Virus record (IMG/VR): IMGVR_UViG_3300007038_000002
Span: 1-37,618 of that record
Source: a virus
Reading direction: 5' to 3' (one strand)
DNA: 37,618 bases
Positions 1-6,529 of the stretch are shown piece after piece. Position numbers and translations under genes: made by a program. Every line of letters starts with the position of its first letter. Position 1 is the stretch's first letter. The notes below the pieces were generated by a model. That model was not told the origin of the DNA. It saw only the letters and a program-made list of their open reading frames with translations, and made no database searches.

Positions 1-3
1 GGA

Positions 4-16
4 GCCACGAAGTGGC
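4..16. other. Short GC-rich hairpin at window edge
   Basis: A perfect inverted repeat GCCAC-GAA-GTGGC. It may be the remains of a terminator or a structured tail of a gene left of the window. No T tract follows, so the role is unknown. Confidence 0.3.
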
Positions 17-70
17 GAAGCGCAGCCAGTGTTCATAATGTTTGTACTAAGAATCTCTTTACCTATAGAT

Positions 71-99
71 TTGGAATTGTCGCAAATTTTTGTTATATT
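71..99 (+). promoter_or_regulatory. Sigma70-like promoter for the leftmost early operon
   Basis: TTGGAA and TATATT are separated by exactly 17 bases, 50 bases before the first ATG. The -35 region reads TTGGAATTG, as in the promoter at 4503. A host sigma70 holoenzyme is the likely reader (inference). Confidence 0.6.
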
Positions 100-148
100 G
101 TACTAGACGACATGGACTAACCCCAACACACAAAACGAGGAAAAAGTT

Positions 149-424
149 ATGAGTGATGACTTAGGCACAACACCTGTACCGCTGGAGTTACGTACCAGCA
201 TCCGTAAGACAGCTGAGTTTCTGGACTCAACTAATAATAAATATGTTTTGACTGACCCAGATATTGGCTGGTCACTGCAGACAGACTTAGTCAGCTTTTG
301 GGAAGAGAATTGCGATCAACTACCTGCCAATGTTTTCTACCGGATCTTCTCCTTATCAAAGGGAGAATGCATTGTCTTCGGTGGTGGCGCTGCTGCTTCC
401 ATAACTTTAAGACGGGAAGTATAA
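149..424 (+). CDS. Hypothetical early protein, 91 aa
   Basis: First gene after the promoter at 71-99. The ATG is preceded by a clear Shine-Dalgarno sequence (CGAGGAAAAAG). The protein is slightly acidic with no motif I recognise, and no membrane segment or signal peptide is evident. Its stop codon overlaps the next start (TAATG), so the two genes are probably translationally coupled. Confidence 0.7.
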   Translation: MSDDLGTTPVPLELRTSIRKTAEFLDSTNNKYVLTDPDIGWSLQTDLVSFWEENCDQLPANVFYRIFSLSKGECIVFGGGAAASITLRREV

Positions 425-834
425 TGAAACGACCAGAAGAATCAATGACTGAGGAGTTCAAAACTTGGGCACGTAAGAGATTCTGCATCCGCAGATATTT
501 GCTCGAAACTCTTGATCTCCCTGACTATGGAATCAACGGATTGACTAAGGAGATTGATCAGCAGAACCGGACGTATAAAAACATGAAGCAGTATGCTGAC
601 CTTCTTCTAGCCAATGCAATAACAGATGCTATACCAGAAGATGCCAATCCCTATGATTTTTGCGTAGATCTGTTTGGCATACCTACTGAGTTGAACCAAA
701 GTCCTATCTCCACACCAGAGGAAAGAAACAGACATAACAAAAAAGATCCTAAGGAACAGTTTAAAGAGATCTTTGGCGATATGTCAGATGAGGATAAGCA
801 AGCCTTTAAGGATATACTTAAGAACAATGACTAA
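424..834 (+). CDS. Hypothetical protein with shared C-terminal helical motif, 136 aa
   Basis: Start chosen at the ATG overlapping the previous stop (TAATG); the open frame extends upstream to 298 but only as an overlap with the preceding gene. The N-terminal part (about residues 1-85) is a mixed-charge, probably helical region of unknown function. It is followed by a polar linker and a tail ending DMSDEDKQAFKDIL plus four residues. This tail resembles the C-termini of the proteins at 4615-5043 and 12074-12355, which are otherwise unrelated; it may be a docking peptide (inference). Confidence 0.7.
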   Translation: MKRPEESMTEEFKTWARKRFCIRRYLLETLDLPDYGINGLTKEIDQQNRTYKNMKQYADLLLANAITDAIPEDANPYDFCVDLFGIPTELNQSPISTPEERNRHNKKDPKEQFKEIFGDMSDEDKQAFKDILKNND

Positions 835-863
835 CCAATACTAATCAAAGCGAGGATAAAGTA

Positions 864-1340
864 ATGACACAGACAACTATGGATTACGACACCAGTAAAC
901 CAAACAAGCAGCTACATGAAGTGGACGCCCGTGCGTTGGAGCATATCTTATTAGTACGGAAGAATAAGACCTCTGCTCCTATTACCATAAGATCGAAACG
1001 CACAGGTAAGGACTACACCTTTAAGATAAGCCGCTCGGAGTATAAAGACATATGGTACAGCCACATCAAGATAGAACGTGGTGGACATCTGAGATTCTCA
1101 CACCTCGGTTTCTACAGTCGTGACGAAATGGCTATCATTAAGGATGGTAGTCACGTTACAACTAATGCAGCTCAAGGTATTGCTTGGGTACTTAACAGAG
1201 TAATGTATGACCAGTGGGAGAAGCTGGAAGAACAAGTGGAGATCATGCACTGCGGATATTGCATGGCGTGTGGTAAAAAGTTAACCGATGCTGACTCTAT
1301 CGAAAGAGGAGTCGGTCCAGTCTGTGCGGGGTTACAGTGA
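864..1340 (+). CDS. DUF6011-like zinc-binding protein, 158 aa
   Basis: An SD (CGAGGATAAAG) precedes the ATG. The C-terminus carries CMACGKKL, then SIERGVGPVC, giving cysteines near 130, 133, 136 and 154. This is the treble-clef-like signature of DUF6011, common in phage and plasmid proteins. The N-terminal 120 residues look like a mixed alpha/beta domain of unknown role. The stop overlaps the next start (GTGATGG). A nucleic-acid-related function is plausible but not shown. Confidence 0.75.
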   Translation: MTQTTMDYDTSKPNKQLHEVDARALEHILLVRKNKTSAPITIRSKRTGKDYTFKISRSEYKDIWYSHIKIERGGHLRFSHLGFYSRDEMAIIKDGSHVTTNAAQGIAWVLNRVMYDQWEKLEEQVEIMHCGYCMACGKKLTDADSIERGVGPVCAGLQ

Positions 1341-1468
1341 TGGGATACTTTAGATGCAAAGCGTGCGGTGCTATCGACACAAGATTGTGTAACGGAGATA
1401 ACTCCATCTGCACTGAGTGTGGTTCACCTGATCAATTCGAAGAAATAGAAGAGAAAGAGGAGGAATAA
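1340..1468 (+). CDS. Zinc-ribbon miniprotein, 42 aa
   Basis: A very small gene whose ATG overlaps the TGA of the preceding DUF6011-like gene. The protein has two CxxC knuckles (CKAC at residues 6-9 and CTEC at 24-27) and an acidic C-terminal tail rich in Glu. This is the pattern of a minimal rubredoxin-like zinc ribbon. GAGGAGGAA at its 3' end supplies the SD for the next gene. Function unknown; coupling to the DUF6011 gene suggests they work together (inference). Confidence 0.65.
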   Translation: MGYFRCKACGAIDTRLCNGDNSICTECGSPDQFEEIEEKEEE

Positions 1469-1470
1469 CT

Positions 1471-1626
1471 ATGGCACCACAAAAGCGGACACTTATATAT
1501 CTAGCGATGAAATACCGGGAGAAAGCCAAGCAGGAACAAAGTAACCGTCTACTAAAAGATTTTTACTGGCGGATGGCGTTCGAGTACTTGGCTAACTACC
1601 GGCATTATTACGGAGGCTCATTATGA
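1471..1626 (+). CDS. Hypothetical basic protein, 51 aa
   Basis: ATG starts 2 bases after the previous stop, with GAGGAGGAA as SD. The protein is basic and rich in Tyr and Arg, probably two helices. No family recognised. It ends in an ATGA overlap with the next gene. Confidence 0.6.
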   Translation: MAPQKRTLIYLAMKYREKAKQEQSNRLLKDFYWRMAFEYLANYRHYYGGSL

Positions 1627-1829
1627 GGAAGTCAGCTGCCGTAAACATTATAACTGAAGTGGCACATAATTCTCATGGAATAGGAGACTGCCACATTGAG
1701 ATCGAAGTCTTTACTGCAGACTACCACTTTGTTACCAAGAGGATATTCAAGAATCGTGCCTCAAAGGCGAGAAAGTGGATAAAGCAGGAAGCTAAAGATC
1801 ATCAGAACTTCACACTTAATATAAAATAA
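1623..1829 (+). CDS. Hypothetical protein, 68 aa
   Basis: The start overlaps the previous stop (ATGA) and is preceded by CGGAGG, a good SD. The likely fold is beta strands followed by a basic helix (KNRASKARKWIKQEAKD). The basic helix could contact nucleic acid. No family recognised. Confidence 0.65.
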   Translation: MRKSAAVNIITEVAHNSHGIGDCHIEIEVFTADYHFVTKRIFKNRASKARKWIKQEAKDHQNFTLNIK

Positions 1830-1837
1830 CTAATATT

Positions 1838-2077
1838 ATGGCTAAGTCTACACCACAACAAGTGACAGAATCAACCAAATTATCTACACCTGTAGGTAGC
1901 AGCTCTTGGCGACCACCAAGGTGTGCTTTCTGCGGTAGGAAGATCAAGAATAATCCTATAACCAGGTTCCAAAGACATGGGATTGAATTCTTGGGTGAAG
2001 GTGAGAAGGCTCATAAAGGCTGTGCTTTTAACCAGTACGAGAAAGTAAAAGAAATGTTAATGAAGATGGAGGACTAA
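1838..2077 (+). CDS. Small zinc-finger protein, 79 aa
   Basis: It contains CAFC at residues 29-32 and HKGC at 59-62, a CxxC...HxxC arrangement typical of a small zinc finger. The first 25 residues look disordered. The start has no SD but lies in AATATTATG, a context repeated before several other genes here. An SD for the next gene (GGAGGA) lies at its 3' end. Function unknown, probably nucleic acid or protein binding. Confidence 0.65.
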   Translation: MAKSTPQQVTESTKLSTPVGSSSWRPPRCAFCGRKIKNNPITRFQRHGIEFLGEGEKAHKGCAFNQYEKVKEMLMKMED

Positions 2078-2079
2078 CC

Positions 2080-2379
2080 ATGTTGATTGCAATCTGCGGG
2101 ACAGGAAAAGCCTTGAAGAAATTCTGGCGTGAAGTAATAGAGAAAGAATTTCCTGAAGCTTCTCAAGTTGTTATATGTAAAGATACCAGCTTGGCTAATG
2201 ACTACCACTATATTACAGCACTTGATAGTCAGAGCAAGCCACCAGTAGGTTTAGCGTATTACTCCTACTGTAAACCAGCAGCTAACAGAACATACCTGCT
2301 TAATGTAAAAAGAGAGCGGGTAAAATTTCTAAATAAAATAGAAGAGGTATACAATGGGAAACTCAAGCAAAGAAGTTAA
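2080..2379 (+). CDS. Hypothetical protein, 99 aa
   Basis: Well-placed SD (GGAGGACTAACC before ATG). It opens with a hydrophobic strand and a glycine turn (LIAICGTGKALKKFW) reminiscent of a nucleotide-binding or TOPRIM/Rossmann-like start, but it is too short and lacks further motifs to assign. Overlaps the next gene by 26 bases. Confidence 0.65.
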   Translation: MLIAICGTGKALKKFWREVIEKEFPEASQVVICKDTSLANDYHYITALDSQSKPPVGLAYYSYCKPAANRTYLLNVKRERVKFLNKIEEVYNGKLKQRS

Positions 2380-2716
2380 AGACAATCTGGCAAAGGAAAT
2401 AACTCTGAGTTTACGCTTAGTCAAAAAGATGCGTGAGCTTATGAAGAAGTCTATCGAAGAACATGGTGAGTTAGATGAAGAATGGAACTTGGATATAGAT
2501 CAGGATTATGTGGACGAGGACGTAATCTTATCTGACGAGTTCTATGAAAAGTACAAAAAGATCTTTGATCACCTGTGGGATGAGGTAGCAGATGAAGCAA
2601 CCTATGAAATGCGTCAAGGTAAGCAAGAAAGGCTTGACCGAGAACGCACTGATAGGCGTGCCTTTAATGCAGAGAAAAATCGTGTAGCAAACAATATTAA
2701 TAAAAAGTATAACTAA
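2354..2716 (+). CDS. Hypothetical charged helical protein, 120 aa
   Basis: The ATG lies inside the previous gene and is preceded by GAGG. The protein is mostly charged residues with an acidic middle (about residues 35-60) and a basic C-terminus, probably all helical. No recognised family. It closes the first early operon, ahead of the structured gap at 2717-2821. Confidence 0.65.
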   Translation: MGNSSKEVKDNLAKEITLSLRLVKKMRELMKKSIEEHGELDEEWNLDIDQDYVDEDVILSDEFYEKYKKIFDHLWDEVADEATYEMRQGKQERLDRERTDRRAFNAEKNRVANNINKKYN

Positions 2717-2756
2717 AAGAACCTGCCCAAATCCTCGTTTGTGGTAGGGTTAGTCA

Positions 2757-2785
2757 GGGGCGGAGGCTGTGGTGGTCTCCGTCTC
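2757..2785 (+). other. Leader hairpin between operons
   Basis: GGGGCGGAG pairs with CTCCGTCTC: nine pairs including two G-U, with an 11-base loop. No T run follows, so it is not a classical terminator. It may be a leader structure, a processing site or a factor-dependent terminator. It fills most of the gap before the gene at 2822. Confidence 0.5.
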
Positions 2786-2821
2786 ATTACCAAACAACAA
2801 TCATAACAAAGACGGGATACA

Positions 2822-3331
2822 ATGTACGAAGCTATACAAGAATTACGGGAACAGATAGATGAAATAGAACTTAAAAGTAAGGAAGAGGATGAAGAAGGAG
2901 TTCTTATGGAATTCTCTTGTAGCTTCTCTTCCTATGATATAGGTGACATCTGTAATAACGTAGGAAAGGTTCGTCCCTATACTAAGGAGGGATGGGACTT
3001 TTACTACAATGATCTGTCTGCTGAAGAAGTATTCAAATTGCTGCACTTCATGACTAAGATAGCTGAAGCTGACGAAGTAAACACTCTTTTACAGGAAGCA
3101 TCTAAATTAACTATCGACCTATTGCATATAATCATAACTCTCCCCTGTCAGGTTGCGTTGAAGGAAGAGGAAGCTGGTTATCTTGAAGCAGTAGAGGTGG
3201 AAGTAGGTCACTATGTGGACAAGAAATCTTTTGAACAAGCACACGAAAAAATGCACGAAGTAATGAAGATGTATATATCCTATCATGAAGTAAGCGGGTG
3301 GGTACGTAACTGGAATATAAATAAAAACTAG
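2822..3331 (+). CDS. Hypothetical protein, 169 aa
   Basis: First gene after the structured gap at 2717-2821. The upstream CGGGAT is at best a weak SD. An acidic, probably coiled-coil N-terminus (residues 1-25) is followed by a mixed region. A hydrophobic stretch near residues 95-112 (LTIDLLHIIITLPCQVAL) more likely belongs to a buried helix than a membrane span. The C-terminal 40 residues are helical. No family recognised. Confidence 0.65.
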   Translation: MYEAIQELREQIDEIELKSKEEDEEGVLMEFSCSFSSYDIGDICNNVGKVRPYTKEGWDFYYNDLSAEEVFKLLHFMTKIAEADEVNTLLQEASKLTIDLLHIIITLPCQVALKEEEAGYLEAVEVEVGHYVDKKSFEQAHEKMHEVMKMYISYHEVSGWVRNWNINKN

Positions 3332-3338
3332 ACCAAAC

Positions 3339-3551
3339 ATGGATCAACAAGAAAAGTATATCGTCTCAGAAAATATGATAAACTACGGCGGCTCCTTCGT
3401 GAGTAAACTGGGAGAAGCTATTCGAGCAGCTGACCCCGATAACACTCGGAAAATAAAGTATGCCTTCGAAGATTATTGGGAAAAATACTATAATGACAGA
3501 CAACTAATAGGTGACAGTGATGGACAACAAAACTTTCATGACCAAGATTAA
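3339..3551 (+). CDS. Hypothetical protein, 70 aa
   Basis: Starts 7 bases after the previous stop. A small soluble protein with a Tyr/Trp-rich centre and polar C-terminus. The next start lies inside its 3' end, so translation is probably coupled. No family recognised. Confidence 0.6.
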   Translation: MDQQEKYIVSENMINYGGSFVSKLGEAIRAADPDNTRKIKYAFEDYWEKYYNDRQLIGDSDGQQNFHDQD

Positions 3552-3735
3552 TCGTCTTCCTCTGGGAACGGAGTTGAAGCGTGAATCTTATGGTAAACAC
3601 GGATCATACAGATGGTCTGGTAAGATAACTGTGAAAAACGGAGAAGATATCGGACCTATTCGTAACCCCAACTTAGGAACAGTAGTAGAACGTTTATTAA
3701 TCTTAAAAAGAAGAGCAGATAATGGAGAATCTTGA
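3520..3735 (+). CDS. Hypothetical basic protein, 71 aa
   Basis: A GTG at 3511 is also in frame, but the ATG at 3520 is better placed behind AGGTGA. The first 32 bases overlap the preceding gene. The protein is basic with a likely small beta sheet (GSYRWSGKITVKNG). No family recognised. Confidence 0.6.
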   Translation: MDNKTFMTKINRLPLGTELKRESYGKHGSYRWSGKITVKNGEDIGPIRNPNLGTVVERLLILKRRADNGES

Positions 3736-3889
3736 TATAATTAAAGATGTAAAAGAGATAGAAGAATGGGAGTTGCAGTTTGCATTCTATAAGGCAGAAG
3801 ATGTCTATGAAGGTTTCTTTAAAAAGGGGACTGAGAGTAAGCGAGAGCTGATAACATCAGAAGTCTATATGGAACTCCAAGAGCAGTAA
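3722..3889 (+). CDS. Hypothetical acidic protein, 55 aa
   Basis: The ATG overlaps the end of the previous gene and the frame ends at TAA 3 bases before the next ATG. Acidic and probably helical. Spacing and overlap are the main support; no family recognised. Confidence 0.55.
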   Translation: MENLDIIKDVKEIEEWELQFAFYKAEDVYEGFFKKGTESKRELITSEVYMELQEQ

Positions 3890-3891
3890 CT

Positions 3892-4227
3892 ATGTATGAA
3901 CTAATGCATGAGGCAAGAACGCCTGAACATGAGATTGCTGAGAAGTATGATGTCCTCACTTTTGAGGAATATAAAGCGTTCAAACATCAGCAGGATGATA
4001 AAACTATTACTGCCTGCAAGGTGAAGAACTGGACACCTATTCAGGAACTTGCTTTCACTGTAGTCTACTTCATACACTGTGCTGGGGAGAAGCAAAGATA
4101 TCTAATAATAAACAGGCAGTGGGCTCTTGATTGCTTAGAAGAACACGGCGATGTACCTAAGGAATTCGAGGGGATACCTCTTGTCTTTGATGAGACAGGA
4201 TTATTCAAGATAAGCTCACTGGCATAA
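3892..4227 (+). CDS. Hypothetical protein, 111 aa
   Basis: Soluble alpha/beta protein, last of the 2822-4227 gene chain. No recognised family or catalytic motif. Its stop is followed at once by the repeated element at 4229-4251. Confidence 0.65.
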   Translation: MYELMHEARTPEHEIAEKYDVLTFEEYKAFKHQQDDKTITACKVKNWTPIQELAFTVVYFIHCAGEKQRYLIINRQWALDCLEEHGDVPKEFEGIPLVFDETGLFKISSLA

Positions 4228-4228
4228 A

Positions 4229-4251
4229 CATTGTACAATAAATAAACAAAG
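4229..4251 (+). promoter_or_regulatory. Repeated intergenic element, copy 1
   Basis: CATTGT-N11-ACAAAG in sense orientation, between the stop at 4227 and the ATG at 4258. In this copy the left part is the palindrome TTGTACAA. Candidate phage promoter or operator. Confidence 0.6.
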
Positions 4252-4257
4252 TATATT

Positions 4258-4470
4258 ATGCATACTCACAGATTTGGAAGCATGTTTCATGAAATACTGG
4301 ATGAGTTAATAAGAGAATCGGCAGAACAAGATAGTAAGAAAGATTGCCCCGAATGTGATGGTGGAAAACTTGAACACGAGATGACTCTCACTGTGGGAGA
4401 CATTGAAGAAGATGAGGATTTAGAATACTATCAGTGCGGAAACTGTGAAACCTTCATTGTAAACCCATGA
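4258..4470 (+). CDS. Zinc-ribbon protein, 70 aa
   Basis: Two CxxC knuckles (CPEC at residues 30-33 and CGNC at 60-63) are separated by an acidic beta-rich segment. This is a classical zinc ribbon, as in many small phage transcription- or replication-associated proteins. No SD; the start lies in ATATTATG just after a repeated element. An N-terminal His-rich helix (MHTHRFGSMFHEIL) precedes the ribbon. Partner unknown. Confidence 0.7.
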   Translation: MHTHRFGSMFHEILDELIRESAEQDSKKDCPECDGGKLEHEMTLTVGDIEEDEDLEYYQCGNCETFIVNP

Positions 4471-4502
4471 CATATTGTCAGGAAATCTAACATTAAAAAC
4501 AT

Positions 4503-4531
4503 TTGGAATTGGTGCGAATAATCATTATAAT
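4503..4531 (+). promoter_or_regulatory. Strong sigma70-like promoter
   Basis: TTGGAA, a 17-base spacer, then a perfect TATAAT. The sequence TTGGAATTG at the -35 region matches the promoter at 71. It would give a leader of about 75 bases for the gene at 4615. Confidence 0.7.
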
Positions 4532-4614
4532 ATGTAATAACGAAATGAAGCAAAGCGGGGGCAAAGTGCTACCTGCAACTCTAACAAACACAAACCATAA
4601 ATCAAACTACTATT

Positions 4615-5043
4615 ATGGCTGAACAAGATCAAACACAGACAGCACAGGAAGAGCAAGCTAAGGATTCTCGAACAGGTTACGTTGAAGTAACTACTGGTTC
4701 GACTAAGCACCCAGACGCTAAGGATGCAGAGGATGGCAAAGTTGAAGCCGTTATCGGCGTGAAGGTTGGTGACAGTCTTCGAGAAGCCGTAGAAGAATAC
4801 GGTGAAGAATTTGTCTTCGACCAATATGTCCGGTCTGTGACGGTTGCTGCTCAGGGCAAAGTTCGTCGGGAACTCGACAAAGGTGTTCCAGTCAACACCG
4901 TTGAGAATGAACTTGACGATCTCGACCCAACAGAGAAGCGCACTACCGTCAAAGATCCTCAAGCACAAGCGGTTGCTGCTTGGAAGAACATGGACGAGGA
5001 GCAAAAAGCGAAGTTCCGTAATATCATGGATCAGCAAGACTAA
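4615..5043 (+). CDS. Acidic, probably abundant protein, 142 aa
   Basis: A single-gene transcription unit: the strong promoter at 4503-4531 lies upstream and a strong terminator at 5067-5107 lies downstream. Codons are unusually rich in C-ending forms compared with its neighbours (for example the stretch around 4860-4980), which suggests high expression. The protein is acidic, with a disordered first 45 residues, a helical core, and a C-terminal tail containing NMDEEQKAKFRNIM that resembles two other proteins here. It could be a DNA mimic, an ssDNA-associated protein or a host-takeover factor; none can be chosen from sequence. No SD is evident before the ATG. Confidence 0.75.
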   Translation: MAEQDQTQTAQEEQAKDSRTGYVEVTTGSTKHPDAKDAEDGKVEAVIGVKVGDSLREAVEEYGEEFVFDQYVRSVTVAAQGKVRRELDKGVPVNTVENELDDLDPTEKRTTVKDPQAQAVAAWKNMDEEQKAKFRNIMDQQD

Positions 5044-5066
5044 TCTCTTGTTGCTGGAAATACTTG

Positions 5067-5107
5067 GAGCAGGGTGTCTCTTCAGTAAGGCACCTTGCTC
5101 TTTTCTT
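5067..5107 (+). terminator. Rho-independent terminator
   Basis: GAGCAGGGTG pairs with CACCTTGCTC (ten pairs, one G-U) around a 14-base loop, followed by TTTTCTT. It ends the transcription unit of the acidic protein gene. Confidence 0.8.
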
Positions 5108-5108
5108 A

Positions 5109-5245
5109 GTCGGAGCTGAGGCAAAAGTAGTAAGTTGTGTAATATAAGAGATATCTTATAGTAGCAACAGAAGGTGTAGCCTGTGCGTGGTGAGGTCTTT
5201 AAAAACTCCACCAGACCTCCTGTAGGTTCGAATCCTACCTCCGAC
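5109..5245 (+). ncRNA. tRNA-like structured RNA, non-canonical
   Basis: A 7-bp acceptor-like stem GTCGGAG (5109-5115) with CTCCGAC (5239-5245) encloses a perfect T arm (GTAGG, TTCGAAT, CCTAC; 5222-5238) with the invariant TTC, A and C. Between them are a long hairpin (GTTGT/GCAAC, then TATAAGA-GATA-TCTTATA; 5134-5168) and a second hairpin (GAGGTCT/AGACCTC; 5192-5219). At 137 bases it is too long for a tRNA, has no normal D arm and does not encode CCA. It is also much shorter than known tmRNAs. It may be a tRNA-like decoy or regulator, a degenerate tRNA with insertions, or a copy of a host tRNA end. Confidence 0.55.
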
Positions 5246-5251
5246 TCAATC

Positions 5252-5270
5252 GAGCTGTTGTGTTCGGCTC
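5252..5270 (+). other. Hairpin downstream of the tRNA-like RNA
   Basis: GAGCTG and CGGCTC form six pairs (one G-U) around the 7-base loop TTGTGTT. It lies between the T arm and the following terminator and is probably part of the same transcript. Confidence 0.5.
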
Positions 5271-5271
5271 A

Positions 5272-5322
5272 GGGCGGACGAGATACTATCTCTGGACTAA
5301 AGGTTCCGCCCATTTATTTTAC
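5272..5322 (+). terminator. Terminator with nested hairpin
   Basis: GGGCGGA (5272-5278) pairs perfectly with TCCGCCC (5305-5311), followed by ATTTATTTT. A smaller hairpin GAGAT-ACT-ATCTC sits in the loop. It most likely ends the structured RNA transcript. Confidence 0.65.
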
Positions 5323-5352
5323 TTACTAACATTAATGACACTTATATAGACA

Positions 5353-5610
5353 ATGAGCAAAAAGCCGAAGTTTTCTTTTAGGGAAGATCAACATGAAAAG
5401 GTAGAAGAGTTTAAAGCTAAAGGATATGCAGTAATAGATAACCAACACAATGGTATAGCACTTGGTCTTGTTGACAGTGATGGGTTCAGGCAGAAGGTAG
5501 TTGTATCTAGACACGGGGCAGTCAGGCGATACAAACCTCGTAAAGCACGTACCAAAGAACATCAAAGTCTGCCAGTTCTTACTACAGAAACAACAAGAGC
5601 AAAGGCATAA
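5353..5610 (+). CDS. Hypothetical basic protein, 85 aa
   Basis: First gene after the structured RNA. Predicted beta-rich centre (residues 22-55) with a basic segment RHGAVRRYKPRKARTK that could bind nucleic acid. No SD and no recognised family. A repeated element follows directly after its stop codon. Confidence 0.65.
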   Translation: MSKKPKFSFREDQHEKVEEFKAKGYAVIDNQHNGIALGLVDSDGFRQKVVVSRHGAVRRYKPRKARTKEHQSLPVLTTETTRAKA

Positions 5611-5611
5611 A

Positions 5612-5634
5612 CATTGTGCAAATATTAAACAAAG
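5612..5634 (+). promoter_or_regulatory. Repeated intergenic element, copy 2
   Basis: CATTGT-N11-ACAAAG, in sense orientation, starting directly after the stop codon ending at 5610 and 16 bases before the next ATG. Confidence 0.6.
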
Positions 5635-5650
5635 ACGGGAAGGTATAACT

Positions 5651-6025
5651 ATGCCAACAGCCACAGCTAATGACAAAGTACAGGAAAACGACACCATGGA
5701 ACACTTTGAGGCACAGAGAAATGAGTTTGGTGTCTCTCAACGTTTTATGTGTAATGCGATAGATGTTCACGAAACTGCTTGGAGTAATTGGAAGGCGGAA
5801 GGACGAGTGTCGGACAGGTTGAAAGAGAAGATAGTAGAAGTATTTGACCAACTCTCTATGATTCAGCAAGGCTTTGAACAGGATGAGAAAGAACTTAACT
5901 TCTCTAAGGTTTATGAAGGTCTTGGAATCATAGATAAGATGGCAGACAAGAATGATTTATCTGGTCAAACAATCCAGTGGGTCACATCTCAGATCTATCG
6001 TGAACTTAAAAATCAAGAAAGATGA
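5651..6025 (+). CDS. Putative HTH DNA-binding protein, 124 aa
   Basis: Start chosen at 5651 behind a good SD (GGGAAGG, 7-base spacing); the open frame upstream overlaps the previous gene and the repeated element. Residues 20-60 (FGVSQRFMCNAIDVHETAWSNW and after) resemble a Cro/XRE-type helix-turn-helix. The C-terminal half is helical and charged. If the HTH is real, this is the only obvious transcription regulator in the window and a candidate to bind the repeated intergenic element, one copy of which lies just upstream of it (inference). Its stop overlaps the next ATG. Confidence 0.6.
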   Translation: MPTATANDKVQENDTMEHFEAQRNEFGVSQRFMCNAIDVHETAWSNWKAEGRVSDRLKEKIVEVFDQLSMIQQGFEQDEKELNFSKVYEGLGIIDKMADKNDLSGQTIQWVTSQIYRELKNQER

Positions 6026-6294
6026 AAACATTCTATGCAACATTCACACAGAGTAGCCCAACTCCAAAAGCGTACCTTGAGATAAAAGCTCCAGACGAAG
6101 GATTGGCACGGTTAGTAGCTCGTGCTATCTTGGATAAGAACTGGGCTTTTATTTACTCAGCGGAACGGACAGACTTCAGTAAGCAAGTACAACGATACCG
6201 CTTGTATCCTTGCGGGAAGAGTCCTATCAAGGTAGAGGAAGCAGACCGGGAATATTGGACAGAGAAAGTAAAGGAGTTACACAATGGCACTTAA
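6022..6294 (+). CDS. Hypothetical protein, 90 aa
   Basis: ATGA overlap with the preceding gene. The opening (MKTFYATFTQ) and the motif AYLEIKAPDEGLARLVA followed by WAFIYSAE are typical of a small phage alpha/beta protein of unknown role. A few bases overlap with the next gene. Confidence 0.65.
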   Translation: MKTFYATFTQSSPTPKAYLEIKAPDEGLARLVARAILDKNWAFIYSAERTDFSKQVQRYRLYPCGKSPIKVEEADREYWTEKVKELHNGT

Positions 6295-6529
6295 CTCTAA
6301 AAAAGTCAGGAAAATATTAACTGATAAGGCTCACCACTTGTCAGAAGAAGTAGAGAAACAATTGATGGGAGGTAATAGTAACTCTTCTATACTTCTACTA
6401 CATACTGCACGTAGTGGGGCTATTGTTGAACTTAAGTCTTTATTAAAAGCAATCGAGGAAAATCCTGATTGTACTAAGCAGCACATTACAGACGTAATAG
6501 AAATGAGAATAAAGAACTTAGACAGATGA
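6284..6529 (+). CDS. Hypothetical helical protein, 81 aa
   Basis: Mostly helical and basic at the N-terminus. The ATG overlaps the preceding gene by 11 bases and the stop overlaps the helicase start by ATGA. Possibly a partner of the helicase given the coupling; no family recognised. Confidence 0.65.
   Translation: MALNSKKVRKILTDKAHHLSEEVEKQLMGGNSNSSILLLHTARSGAIVELKSLLKAIEENPDCTKQHITDVIEMRIKNLDR

Noticed and set aside
298-423. Upstream extension of the gene at 424
   Set aside because: The ATG at 298 would overlap the first gene by 127 bases; the TAATG junction at 424 is the natural start.
4525-5211. A 228-residue open frame on the minus strand
   Set aside because: It runs antisense to a well-supported gene and across its promoter leader, terminator and the tRNA-like RNA. 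The translation is low-complexity and Leu/Cys/Phe rich, and there is no SD.
5220-5250. attP core matching a host tRNA 3' end
   Set aside because: The TTCGAATCC part resembles one, but the 5' acceptor arm is present too and no integrase or excisionase is seen in the window. It cannot be excluded if an integrase lies outside.
5109-5322. tmRNA or ordinary tRNA gene
   Set aside because: 137 bases with no D arm or usable anticodon arm is not a tRNA, and there is no room for the pseudoknots and tag frame of a tmRNA. Kept only as tRNA-like.
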